Source of the DNA: Trileptium ribeirensis
Taxonomy: Eukaryota > Nematoda > Enoplea > Enoplida > Thoracostomopsidae
NCBI GenBank assembly: GCA_030248225.1
Contig: JASANE010012817.1
Location: forward strand, 17,944 to 81,943
Direction: 5' to 3'
Length of the DNA: 64,000 nucleotides
Part shown: piece after piece, positions 12,541 to 21,760 of the stretch
Layout of the letters: every line of letters begins with the position of its first letter
Numbering within the stretch: the first letter of the stretch is position 1
The notes under the pieces: model-generated
What the model was told of the DNA's origin: nothing
Databases searched by the model: none
Seen by the model: only the letters and a program-made list of their open reading frames with translations
Translations under genes and position numbers: made by a program

Positions 12541-12952
12541 ATATATATATAAACAATCACATTATGGTTCCACAAAAATGACTAGCTATTAGGAGAACGG
12601 GTCTCTAGTTAATCTGGGCTTGCCTTCGTTAAATTGTCTAACCTTTCTGATACTAATCAAAGTAAATATGTATATTTCGTTATATATTTATGCACTGTGC
12701 TTAAATATAATCAAGCATCAAAACTCTAAACCTGATTCATAAATACAGTTATTGGTATACAACGCTGCATGTATTCTTCGTGTGCAAACCGTGTCCCAAT
12801 GTATATGTGAATTATATACAAACAAATTGGATGCTTTTTGATCATTGACCATTTTCAGACACCGTGAAATTGTGTATACATTGATAAACAATGCTTCAAG
12901 TATTAAAGTAAAAATTGCCTGAATAATATTCGATACTTAAACACGGTCAGCA

Positions 12953-14797
12953 ATGCGTTTCGGTCAACAAATGAATCAGTCTGTTCGTGAGTTAGTTATT
13001 ATTCCAACAAACTGGTCACTCTCTCTTTGGCGTCCGTTGGTTACGACGATAATTGTTGTGGTTATTGTAGCTACAATTTTGGGAAATCTCAGCATTTATG
13101 CAGCATTTGCGTCTATTAAGCTATTTCGAAAATCAATTGGCAATATGTACGTTCTCAGCTTGGCTACAGCAGATTTGCTTATTGGAACCGTGAGTATGAC
13201 GTTTATGGCTTATTATACGATCACTGGTGCAGAAACATCTGCCGCCGCACAGAAATACAACGAAGTTCCGTTCGAGGAAATGGTATTGAAAAATCCAGGC
13301 ACAGCGTGTGCAATTTGGCAAACCCTTGACTTTATCGCAAGCTCAGCGTCGATGTACAGCGTGTGTGCCATAGCGCTTGACCGTTGGTTTCATCTTGAAA
13401 AACCGCTTCGGGTCTTCAAACGTAGTCGGCGAGTAGTGCACGGGTTTGTCATTCTTATTTGGGCAACGCCCATTGTTATATGGATATCGTGTTATTTATT
13501 TTTAAAAGCAAACGATGCTGACCTTAACAACAAACATCTCAGTGCAGATCTTAGAGGATTCGACGAGGCTGTCAAATTTGAATACTGCTATTTTCGCTGG
13601 AAATACAGTCTTGCAGTACCGCTACTTTCCGCATGCGTCTTCTACATTCCCGTACTGGTGTTGATTACAGTTTTTGTTCGCATATTGTGTTTAATACGAC
13701 GTCACGTTAGCTTTTTGGATAAGCACTCGTTCAGCTCGAGCTCGGTGAATACTTCTGCATTTTTTGCCAGCCAAACTGCACTTGCCCAATGCTTTAGGCC
13801 AAGGAACGCTATTTGGCGCGCTGCAAGCAAAGTTATAAATAAACGCCGTGGACAAAGTAATAGTACACAAATTATTACCACACAAGTCAAGCTGATCAGT
13901 AATCTTAGCCAACTTCGAAGACCAACAGATTTTGAGAACGTGAAGCTGCGTCCACGCGAAAAGATTTCAACTACTGATTTCAGCAGCGGATCTCAGAGTT
14001 CAACAAAGCAGAGTCATTTGAATAAAACATTTTTAAAACCAGATCTCAGATATTACTGCCGTGCTCGGCTGCTGGATATCGAGCGTAAAGTATCAGCACC
14101 GTCTCAAGCCACACTGCCCGATAGAATAGCTTTAAGCTCACGAAAACCCTCGCATCTTACATCGAAACTTCCGACAATAATTACACATGGTACGGATAGC
14201 CCACTTAAGCCAACTACAACTGCAAGAAGAACCTCACTAACTGAAATACCTTCTGCCAATTTTATCATACCACCATCCCATAATTGCCGCAAAAACAGCA
14301 CGCACAGACCAAAAAGGCAAAGGAGAACAGAAGGGGATGGACTTTTAGAGGTCGGCGAACGACCAGGGATGAGGGAGGTTAGGTTAGACGATGTAGAGGC
14401 CTCATCAGCGTCGCCTAGCCCTAGTTCCGTTCTAAATTATAGGTCTTATGATGTAGTGTATGGGTCGGACGGCCGCGCGGGTCCACCCTTGTGTTCGCGT
14501 GAGAATTGTGTGTCGTATGAGTGTGTTGACTTGCCTAAGTTAGGTCGCGCTTGTAGCCTTAGCGAATTCTTGGAGGATAATAATGGAAGTGATGTTGATG
14601 TAATTGAGTGTTATTTTGAACCGGCGAATTATAATATTGATGGACTTGAGGTGACTTTTCCGACCTCATTGGCAAGGGGTTCCACGGTCATTGGGTCTTT
14701 CCTTCATGCTGACCGGGGCCGCCCTGCTCTTGTCACTCGTATCCAAGCGGAGGTAGCGACGGGTTCGCGGCCGATTGCCCCGATGAAGCAGGTATGA
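12953..14797 (+). CDS. Biogenic-amine class A GPCR (muscarinic/histamine-H1-like), 5' exon, running into element sequence
   Basis: A seven-helix receptor for a small amine or acetylcholine at the plasma membrane, but only its first five helices are here. The start is a real ATG followed by a 27-residue outside segment with N-glycosylation sequons (N8, N20). TM1 lies at about 28-52 (GN, N45), TM2 at 64-90 (LATAD, D74), TM3 at 119-141 with C119, amine-binding D126 and DRW (143-145, in place of DRY), TM4 at 161-184 (W170), and TM5 at 217-246 with P233. C212 could pair with C119. The DFIASSASMYSV stretch resembles muscarinic and H1 receptors. A long basic, Ser/Thr-rich third loop follows. From about residue 455 (about 14320) the protein becomes acidic and resembles the retroelement downstream. 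TM6, TM7 and NPxxY are absent from the window. The gene is either interrupted by the element or spliced to an exon outside the window. Confidence 0.85.
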   Translation: MRFGQQMNQSVRELVIIPTNWSLSLWRPLVTTIIVVVIVATILGNLSIYAAFASIKLFRKSIGNMYVLSLATADLLIGTVSMTFMAYYTITGAETSAAAQKYNEVPFEEMVLKNPGTACAIWQTLDFIASSASMYSVCAIALDRWFHLEKPLRVFKRSRRVVHGFVILIWATPIVIWISCYLFLKANDADLNNKHLSADLRGFDEAVKFEYCYFRWKYSLAVPLLSACVFYIPVLVLITVFVRILCLIRRHVSFLDKHSFSSSSVNTSAFFASQTALAQCFRPRNAIWRAASKVINKRRGQSNSTQIITTQVKLISNLSQLRRPTDFENVKLRPREKISTTDFSSGSQSSTKQSHLNKTFLKPDLRYYCRARLLDIERKVSAPSQATLPDRIALSSRKPSHLTSKLPTIITHGTDSPLKPTTTARRTSLTEIPSANFIIPPSHNCRKNSTHRPKRQRRTEGDGLLEVGERPGMREVRLDDVEASSASPSPSSVLNYRSYDVVYGSDGRAGPPLCSRENCVSYECVDLPKLGRACSLSEFLEDNNGSDVDVIECYFEPANYNIDGLEVTFPTSLARGSTVIGSFLHADRGRPALVTRIQAEVATGSRPIAPMKQV

Positions 14798-15309
14798 TCG
14801 TTGGGGCTGAAAGTATTGCCCCGGGTCTGCCCAGGTATGGGGATGTAGATGGCAGGGTGGCAAACAAAGACTGTCCATCGCATTGTGAGGGTCCCGTTGC
14901 GGCCCCCGTCGTTGAAACGCGCAGCGACGTTACTTGTACTAAGTTAAGTTGTTTCAATGAATCTTGTAGTGATGTCAGTGTGAAGGATAACCCTGAGTGT
15001 GTTGAATTGGTTGAACTGAGTGATTCAAAGGAGTCGGTGGAACTTCTATTTGAACGAAGCGGATCCGTAGCGAGCGATGCGAACTAATTAAGCGAAGCGA
15101 AAGTGTGTAATCTAAGTCAGGGTAACCCGCGGGAACGCAATGATGGTGGAGATGAACTAGAGGACGAGCCTGAGTACGAAGTAACTGTTGCACCAGACGA
15201 ACCCGATAATAGTTACAATGAGTGTAGTAATAGCGAGATAGACGAAGAACGCCTGTTGATTGATCAAGAATTCTGGGCGAATTGGGTAGATCCCGATGCC
15301 GAATCGTAG
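14794..15309 (+). pseudogene. Acidic leader polyprotein fragments of the retroelement
   Basis: Two open segments (14794-15087 and 15103-15309) in different frames continue the acidic sequence that ends the receptor-fused frame at 14797. They are rich in Asp, Glu and Ser, with clusters of Cys, and have no domain I recognise. A stop and a short gap separate them, consistent with decay of one longer protein. By position this would be the gag slot, but no nucleocapsid motif is visible, so a gag function cannot be claimed. Confidence 0.4.
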
Positions 15310-15693
15310 AGACGCGAACCCAGCCCTAATGCACAAGAGTGGCATAATGAAGGGGTGTGGGAAGAGCGTCGCGGACTCAACAACGAACTAGCGTGTTCAC
15401 CATCAGACGACGGCATTGATTAAAGCCTGCGAACCAGTCAATTGTCTATCCGCTCTGAGGAAGGAGATGGTGCAACCGGAGGAAACGATCTGAGTGAAAG
15501 CAGCGATAGTGGCAGTATCGCTACGGAAAGTGTGAACGAGATGAGTTTGGATCCACTGGTTGAGAACGTTCAGGGAGATCCTATCGAAGGGCCGCCTTGT
15601 ATGCGCTGGGTAATTTAGGTAACTCTACTGACACGTTGGTCGACATCTCTAGCGATATCTTGGGACCCGTCGAAGAGGTGCCTAGCATGCCCC
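15310..15693 (+). pseudogene. Broken coding-like stretch between leader segments
   Basis: The composition and acidic, Ser-rich potential peptides continue through this stretch, but stops interrupt each frame (for example near 15421 and 15616). It is best read as part of the same decayed leader protein. Confidence 0.3.
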
Positions 15694-16065
15694 TTGGGTA
15701 ATTCGGGTAACCCACGTGTAAATGGTGTGACCACTGAGGAATCCGTCGAAGGGAGACCAAGTGTGTCCCAGGGTATATCGGAAGAATCAGTGAACTTGGT
15801 TAGTGAAGAATCGGACGTGTGCATGGGACAAGAGAACTTGCCTAACTTTGTCCGAGGAGCTAACATCGAACAAGTACATCGACTTGACGAACGACTATTG
15901 GACATGTCTGAGCTTTGTCTTCCCAGCAATACTCCAATCGAGCTTGGACAAGTTAGAGCATTGACGGACGAGGAACGAAACGGAATCCTCGGGACTGACA
16001 CGCTGTTCACTATGTCTGCGGATCATACCGGACCACAGCCTATCAATACCCTCATATCGAGCTGA
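15694..16065 (+). pseudogene. Leader protein segment, 123 residues, unknown
   Basis: An open segment in the retroelement leader, rich in Glu, Ser and Asn with alternating hydrophobic positions. It has no known domain. An antisense frame of similar length (15615-16010) is a shadow. The segment stops at 16063-16065, and coding-like sequence resumes in other frames downstream. Confidence 0.35.
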
Positions 16066-16284
16066 CTGATGATTCGCATAACGAATTAGCGGAAGGACTT
16101 ATACCAATTAACTTTAGGGCTGTGAGATTAATGCTGAATTCGGACAGCCCTTGACACTGCAACCGCAGGCTCTCTTCTATCGGAGAGTAGCACTCGCAAT
16201 GGAACAACTCAATATAATCTGAGTCGATTCTTTGAGCTCCGTTTCGAAGTTAGCACTCGAGCCACCTTACAGCGAGACGCTGCC

Positions 16285-16554
16285 ATGTTAAGCAGTACAT
16301 TAGGTATGGCTTCTCCTATTGGGCACTGCATGACTGGAATGTATCTCAATCCCATAACTCTTGCTTCGTTGGAATCTTTCATGCAACTGGTGGGCCAATG
16401 CGTGAATGGCCACACGCTCCAGCAGGTCATTGAGAGAGAATTTGAGACAGAGTTGCGTAGGTATCCGATATGTCGCCAGTGTCTGGAAAGTCATGCGAGG
16501 GATTCACGGGACATAGGCTTAAGCTGTTACTTTGTCGGTCAACGCGGAAGGTAA
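16285..16554 (+). pseudogene. Leader segment with possible zinc-binding Cys/His pattern
   Basis: An 89-residue open segment contains C-x3-H in QCVNGH followed about 22 residues later by C-x2-C in PICRQCLESH. This spacing suits a treble-clef or RING-like zinc site, but no full RING or CCHC knuckle can be aligned by eye. It lies just before the 305-residue segment at 16570 and is probably the same protein, separated by a stop or frameshift near 16554. Function unknown. Confidence 0.35.
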
Positions 16555-16569
16555 AATTATGACGGTACG

Positions 16570-17487
16570 TTGAGTACTGCTTGCGCGTCCATCCTCCCGG
16601 ATGGATACGTTGCACGTCATTGGCCCTACTATGTTGGAATTCAGTCGGTCACAATGCAGAAAGCTTTTCGTGAGGCAAATCTTGAACTCCACAAACTTCT
16701 GGGCGAGGCACCCTATTTGATCGAATTCATTTATCAGAACCATGGTACTCACGGGGTTCCGATCAACAGTTTTGTTGACCAAGCGATAGGTAGCATGGAG
16801 TTTAGCAATGAAACACACCGGCTTGCTCGATTAGTATTGCTAAGCGCACGTCTACGACTTTTACGCCGCTCCGACATCGCCAACTTGCTTGAAACCGAGG
16901 GAGGTACGCCTGTTAGCACGGGAATGGATAGGGATTACTTAATTTTAGAACTATGCTTGTTCCCGTGTGAAGACACCAGCCACCTTGTCCCGAATTTTGA
17001 AGACCAACTAGCCACGGCGCTAGCCGCTTATCTTGACTCATCTGAGGAAGAGTCGGAGAACAGCTCCGACAGCGATTCCGTCCTGCAGGAATACTTAGTA
17101 GACTCGGGTACTAAAGAGGCTAGAAACGGGAAAACTAAAAAAGAAATCCCTGGAGAAGCTGTGAATAACGAGACCGAAAGGGAATTTAATCGAAACGTGA
17201 CACGACCCTCTTCACCTGGCCTTAACAACAGCCCCGGACATTCTTCGGGTACATGGAGAGTATGTACAATTCTATTGTTGCTTTGGCTCTCAGCGCTTAG
17301 CTCTATACGCGCAACGCTGTCGCCATTTGGCGATTCAATCTCGCGAATAGGTGCTTTCGTAAATCGGCAAGTAGGAGTTATCATCGAGCCACAGGGCTTG
17401 TGGTCGCCTCTGACCAGGCAACGCATTTGCCAGTGGTGCTGCAGCTATCACTACGGGATTGGGAACACAAGTCAGACACATTTGTAA
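16570..17487 (+). CDS. Helical leader domain, acidic linker and envelope signal peptide
   Basis: A 305-residue open segment. Residues 10-105 look mainly helical, with a Leu/Arg-rich end (LARLVLLSARLRLLRR). Residues 145-215 are an acidic, Ser-rich, low-complexity linker (EESENSSDSDS). Residues 231-245 (VCTILLLLWLSALSS) after a Trp-Arg are a clear hydrophobic signal-peptide or anchor segment, which I read as the start of the envelope glycoprotein. The frame then leaves the envelope near 17400, where the next open segment takes over in another frame, so one frameshift separates signal peptide and ectodomain. The start is not an ATG, so the segment probably belongs to a longer polyprotein. No homologue is recognised for the N-terminal part. 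Confidence 0.5.
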   Translation: MSTACASILPDGYVARHWPYYVGIQSVTMQKAFREANLELHKLLGEAPYLIEFIYQNHGTHGVPINSFVDQAIGSMEFSNETHRLARLVLLSARLRLLRRSDIANLLETEGGTPVSTGMDRDYLILELCLFPCEDTSHLVPNFEDQLATALAAYLDSSEEESENSSDSDSVLQEYLVDSGTKEARNGKTKKEIPGEAVNNETEREFNRNVTRPSSPGLNNSPGHSSGTWRVCTILLLLWLSALSSIRATLSPFGDSISRIGAFVNRQVGVIIEPQGLWSPLTRQRICQWCCSYHYGIGNTSQTHL

Positions 17488-18488
17488 GAGATTTCTGCCC
17501 ACCCTACGAAGCAAACGGGTTCTGCCGCGCTGATTGCTGCCGGAGAGTTAATTGCACCGAATATCCACAGTTGCACGAGACCCTGAGCGCTTTGGAACGC
17601 GAGCTCGACGACGCATATCATCGCGTACTGGACACTAACTATTATTCGCTACTTGTGCACTCTTTTTGCGTAGCAAATAAACAATTATGCGATCTCACTA
17701 ACCATAGGGAAAAACGCTTTGCAAGCCTAATAGCTGCCGCCGCAGGTGCCGTTTCAGGCTTTCCGGGCCTGGAAATGGCTTTTGCCAATGGAGTACACAT
17801 TAATAACGTTCGTCAACAGGTGACTGTCCTCAAGAAATTCATGCGCGAGACGAACGATCTCTCCTTTCGAAACACCAAGGCCATAAGGCAATTGACCCGA
17901 GCGAACGAGGACATCTACGCATTTCTACACCATAGCATGCAAGAGGTAGTCTCTATGATAGAACAAGTTAGGTGTGCCGATCAGAAAGAAATCGCGCACG
18001 TACACCACCAGTTAATTGATCACATCTGTAGGGCCAATATGCGCTCGTCGGTACAGGCTATAATGGAATCCATGCTCAACCTCGAATTGTCTCCCGCCGT
18101 CATCGATGTCGTTATGTTACGACGGTTATTTTCCATGGATCCACGCATCTCTAAAACAATTCTCATGCGTGAGCCTAGTCTAGCCTATCAGTGCGGTCGT
18201 GTCATGCACGTAAGTGTGGACCTGTCAGCGTTCCGCTTTGGATTTATTCTGCAATTACCATTGCCAAAGTGCAGTGATGTACGACCTTATTTTCGGATCT
18301 ATAACACTGGCTGGAATGCACCTGCCACGCTGACGCAGCTGAGATTGCCGCTACCCCAATACGCCGCCCGACTGGGCCATATTCGCTTCGAATCACTTAA
18401 CTTGGGAGCATGCAAGCAAAGACCCAGAATCGCCTCCTGTGAGCCGCACGCGCTAATAACCGACCATAGCACCAATTGTTTAGAATAG
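17400..18488 (+). pseudogene. env: Envelope-like fusion glycoprotein, central part
   Basis: A 362-residue open segment, extracellular by prediction, for membrane fusion in class I fashion. Cys-rich N-terminal part (C33, C42, C46, C47, C52). A furin-type site REKR at residues 103-106 (about 17706-17717) is followed at once by a small, Ala/Gly-rich hydrophobic stretch (107-122) like a fusion peptide. A long helical region follows (about 130-228) with heptad-like spacing and a C192/C210 pair, then a beta-rich Cys-containing part. This arrangement matches the F-type envelopes of errantivirus-like elements and baculovirus F proteins. It lacks its signal peptide in this frame (see 16570-17487), and its distal part follows after a stop near 18488. 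It sits upstream of the protease, opposite to the usual retroelement order. Homology is inferred from architecture only. Confidence 0.6.
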
Positions 18489-18506
18489 ATTATTGCAGGC
18501 GAACAT

Positions 18507-19108
18507 GTGCCTGAGACCATCAAGCACACGTGTAGCAACCGCTCGCTTATAGGCCCACTCGCTAACGATACTGCTGTACACACTACCATTCAAGGTGTAC
18601 TAATTCGGACTAGTGAGCCTGAGGTCATATTGACAAATCGGAGACAGCTCGCCCATGTCACTCTGGGTAAAACTACAAAGGTCCCGCCTACCGGAGTTTT
18701 ATGGTGTCCGCACGGAAACTATACCCAGTTATTTATAGGGTCGATAGTGCTCACTAGCATGTTGAAACCCGAGAAAATCGCGATAAAATTTGGACCAAAT
18801 ATCACTATTGACCGGGCATCCGGTACCAAATTAAGACCTCTATCTTGGGACTCGCTCGACAATTTGGTAAAACTATAAAGGTCCCGCCTAACGGAGTTTT
18901 ATGGTTTCCACACGGAAACTATACCCAGTTAGTTATAGGGTCGATAGTGCTCACTAGCGTGTTGAAACCCAAGGAAATCGCGATAAAATTTGGACCAAAT
19001 ATCACTATTGACCGGCTATCCAGTACCAAATTAAGACCTCTAACTTGGGACTCGCTCGAAAATGCTAAGGCAATAAATTTGCAGGTAGCCCAAATAGCCA
19101 AAGAATAA
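18507..19108 (+). pseudogene. env: Envelope-like glycoprotein, distal ectodomain with internal duplication
   Basis: Two overlapping open segments (18507-18878 and 18845-19108) encode nearly the same peptide, around WCPHGNYTQ in the first and WFPHGNYTQ in the second, because about 200 bp are duplicated in tandem. The length is not a multiple of three, so the duplication itself shifts the frame. Several NxS/T sequons (NYT, NIT) are present, fitting a secreted ectodomain. The TM anchor follows in the next segment. Confidence 0.55.
18666..19066 (+). repeat. 200-bp tandem duplication inside the envelope gene
   Basis: The copies 18666-18865 and 18866-19066 start with GGTAAAACTA(C/T)AAAGGTCCC and end with CTTGGGACTCGCTCGA. 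They differ by only about ten substitutions by eye. The period of 200 breaks the reading frame. Confidence 0.9.
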
Positions 19109-19117
19109 GTACGCAAG

Positions 19118-19903
19118 GTGGTGAATTTCCCCGCTGCGGAGTACACAGGATTCTTGCCGTACTTCCTCGTTACCATCATTGTTGGTATAATCAGTCTAAT
19201 TTACTGTATGACCAAGTGCAAGGTTCCGCCTAAGCACGGGTACTATATTCCCCGATGGTTCCCATGTCGTGGACGGTTAATTAAATCTGACAATAGGCCT
19301 AGGAAAGCAATTCGATGGATTAGAGCGAAACAACGACTTCCGAGTGCTCCACCAGAGGAAGACGTCTTGCCGCGTACAGATAGACCTTCACCGACTGAGG
19401 TCACTGTTGTACCTTCGGGGACGCCGCGCGTGTCCGCTGTGTCCAACCGTGTCCCGCGTCGCTCCTATAGGTTATTACACCTCGCACGAGTTGCGTCGTG
19501 CACCTCGTCAAGGCGTGTTTACCAGACAATTGAACACTATGAATGCCGGCAACACTCCACTATTTATCAATGCTACCATATTTGGCACCCCAGTTACGAC
19601 ACTTGTAGACACTGGAGCCGACGTCTCGATCATGTCCCAAGCTTTAGCTGCTCGCTTAGGTTTAGTCCTCGGGACACGAACACTACTCGTGTAGTATCAG
19701 CTACCCAACAAGAATTGACCATAAGCGGAGTAGTGAAAGCACCGATCACTATAGGATCGCTAAGTACACGGTGCGACTTTCAGGTAACAACTGACACTCC
19801 GTATGAATGTATTCTAGGTACCGACTTTATGGCCCTACTACCATATGTAGCCGTAAATTTCAAGGATCGCTGCCTGGATTTATCCTATGGGATTGAGAAC
19901 TGA
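19118..19903 (+). pseudogene. Envelope TM anchor and cytoplasmic tail joined to retropepsin
   Basis: The segment opens with a hydrophobic TM helix (residues 11-30, FLPYFLVTIIVGIISLIYC) and a basic tail, the expected end of the envelope. With no LTR or gap it passes into an aspartic protease of retroelement type, which matures the polyprotein. The N-terminal protease half, with catalytic LVDTGADVSIMS, is in another frame (19344-19694; D89 of that segment). The second half, with ILGTDF (about residues 232-237 here), is back in this frame. Two compensating indels between about 19440 and 19690 would explain this. Envelope and protease are thus adjacent and possibly one polyprotein, which is atypical. 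Confidence 0.75.
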
Positions 19904-20015
19904 TCGACCACCAGTCATCAATGTAGTGACTAGGAAATATAACACCGGTACCCCCGAATACGGAACTATTCATTAATGCGATTCCCGAGATTACTCAACC
20001 GCCCACTGGCCAAGC

Positions 20016-20351
20016 TTGTTTGTGCCAGACCGTTTTATCAGAGACATTGCTATTGCGCAAGCTTTAGTGCTCACTGGCCAACGCCTGATTCCAATAGCAA
20101 TGATGAATTTTGGGAACATACCAGTTGCCATACACGCAGGCCAAACAATAGGGCATATTGAGATGCTCGATGATAATGAGGTTGAGTTCCTGTATGATAG
20201 CAACAAGAGGCTGCTTCAGCTCGAACCACCGAAGCGCATTAGACAATGTAACAACATCGGGGTTACACGAGACAATGTTGTACAAGTCATAAACGAGCAA
20301 AAGAAGGCCATCGACACCGAACGACCCATAGTGGGTTTTGAGCAAAATTGA
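20016..20351 (+). pseudogene. pol: Pol linker between protease and reverse transcriptase
   Basis: A 111-residue open segment contains IPIAMMNFGNIPVAIHAGQTIGHIE, which resembles the beta-rich pre-RT region of Ty3/Gypsy Pol (an Asn-x-Gly, then a hydrophobic and x-Gly-x-x-Ile-Gly pattern). A frameshift near 20340 moves to the RT frame. The context, directly after retropepsin, supports this. Confidence 0.6.
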
Positions 20352-21340
20352 TTTTGGACTAACGACTCTCAATCCTTCCGAACTTAAACAACTGAAAACG
20401 ACTATCTCTGAAAACGCGGATATATTTAGTGTACACCCATTCGATCTAGGAAGATGTGGCGTACATCAGCACAGGATAGTCACCGGAGACGCAAGGCCCA
20501 TCAAACAGGTGCCATATCGCCTGGCACACTCATTACAAGAACCCTTGCGTGAGGTATTAAATAATATGGTGGAGGCAGGTCTAATAACAATACGGTGGAG
20601 GCAGGTCTAATAATACTTTCCGACTCACCTTGGGATTCCCCCATAGTGTATGTCACTAAAAGTGACGGCACCCTACGCTTATGTGTGGATTTCTGTAAAC
20701 TTAACGTGGTTGCAGAACGTGACCTCTACCCATTACCCCGCATAGACGACATACGGGGTTGCCTCAGGAACACTAAATTTATGTCCAGTTTGGACCTCAA
20801 TAAATGTTTATGGCAATTAGAATTAGACCCCGAAACTAAGGAGAAGACCAGACCTCCTTCGCCACTGTCTACGGACAATACGAATACAGTGTTTTACTTT
20901 TTGGTCTAAATTCCTCCCCAGGCGCCTTCCAAAGGTGCATGTCGATCATTTTAAAAGGTCTAAAATGGGAACGATGCCTCATCTACATAGACGACATACT
21001 AGTCTTTTCGCCCACATTTGAACAACACTTTGCGGACCTAATAACCGTATTCGATAGGTTGCGCACGGCTAATCTTAAATTGAAACCGTCAAAATGTCCA
21101 CTTGGACAGAAACAGCTAAAATACCTTGGACACATCATAGTTCCGAAGAAGTTAACCCAGATCCCGAGAAAACCGCCGCCATAGACAATACAAACGACCC
21201 GAGACTCTCAAACAGTTACAGAGTTTCCTAGACTCGCAGGATACTATCACAACTTTATACCGCATTATTCTGAGATTTGCGAACCGCTCAACGCCCTCCG
21301 TCGTAAGGACAATGAATTTAAATGGACACCGCAATGTGAG
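20338..21340 (+). pseudogene. pol: Ty3/Gypsy-type reverse transcriptase
   Basis: This domain copies RNA into DNA in the retroelement life cycle. It is split over open segments 20338-20610, 20595-20909, 20939-21184 and a further short one. Recognisable motifs in order are: the N-terminal GRCGVHQHRIVTGDARPIKQ stretch, VYVTKSDGTLRLCVDF, catalytic SLDLNK (first Asp), FGLNSSPGAFQRCM (in the frame between segments, about 20900-20940), and YIDDILVFS (the YxDD box, about 20983-21010) followed by LKPSKCPLGQKQLKYLGHII. The connection domain GYYHNFIPHYSEI follows at about 21240. A 26-bp tandem duplication (20568-20613) and at least three indels break the frame. The catalytic residues themselves are intact. 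The RT is clearly of the Metaviridae lineage. Confidence 0.9.
20568..20613 (+). repeat. 26-bp tandem duplication in the RT gene
   Basis: GGTGGAGGCAGGTCTAATAA occurs at 20568-20587 and again at 20594-20613. It duplicates the VEAGLI codons and shifts the frame by two bases. Confidence 0.9.
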
Positions 21341-21760
21341 GAAGCCTTTGGAAAATTACGTATAGCTTTGGTACAAGAACCATTACTCATATACCCGAAC
21401 TTTTCTAAGCCTTTCATACTCCAAACAATTGCCAATCGCCTACGCGAGCAAATCGCTCGTGGACTACCAACGCCGATATCTCGTTATCGAGACGGAAGCT
21501 CTTGCCATCAGATGGGTTGTCCTACATTTTCGACACTGCCTACTCGGACACGAATTTCACGTCGAGTCTGACCATAAGCCACTTAAGGCACTGTTCCAGA
21601 GACCGCTGCGAAATTCGCGACTAGCCCAATGGCGTAATGAGCTACTGATGGAATTTGGTGGGTTCAACATTGAATATAGACCGGGTAAAGCTAATGCTAA
21701 TGCCGACGGAATTTCACGTGATCCCCGACATGCCGTGGAATTTTCCTACTCTTCAGACGA
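21341..21760 (+). pseudogene. pol: RNase H domain with N-terminal deletion
   Basis: This domain would remove RNA from RNA-DNA hybrids. The stretch FSKPFILQT (about 21401-21427) is followed directly by PIAYASKSL (from 21432). In Gypsy-type RNase H about 20 residues, including the first catalytic Asp (the DAS motif), normally lie between them, so that part appears deleted. The remaining acidic positions are present: E in VIETEAL and D in ESDHKPL. The domain ends with the typical IEYRPGKANANADGISR. The first catalytic Asp is missing, so activity is unlikely. No integrase follows. Confidence 0.8.

Noticed and set aside
13133..13912. Several minus-strand frames antisense to the receptor
   Set aside because: They are shadows of the receptor coding frame.
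15615..16010. 131-residue minus-strand frame
   Set aside because: Antisense shadow of the retroelement leader; Ser-rich composition mirrors the acidic coding strand.
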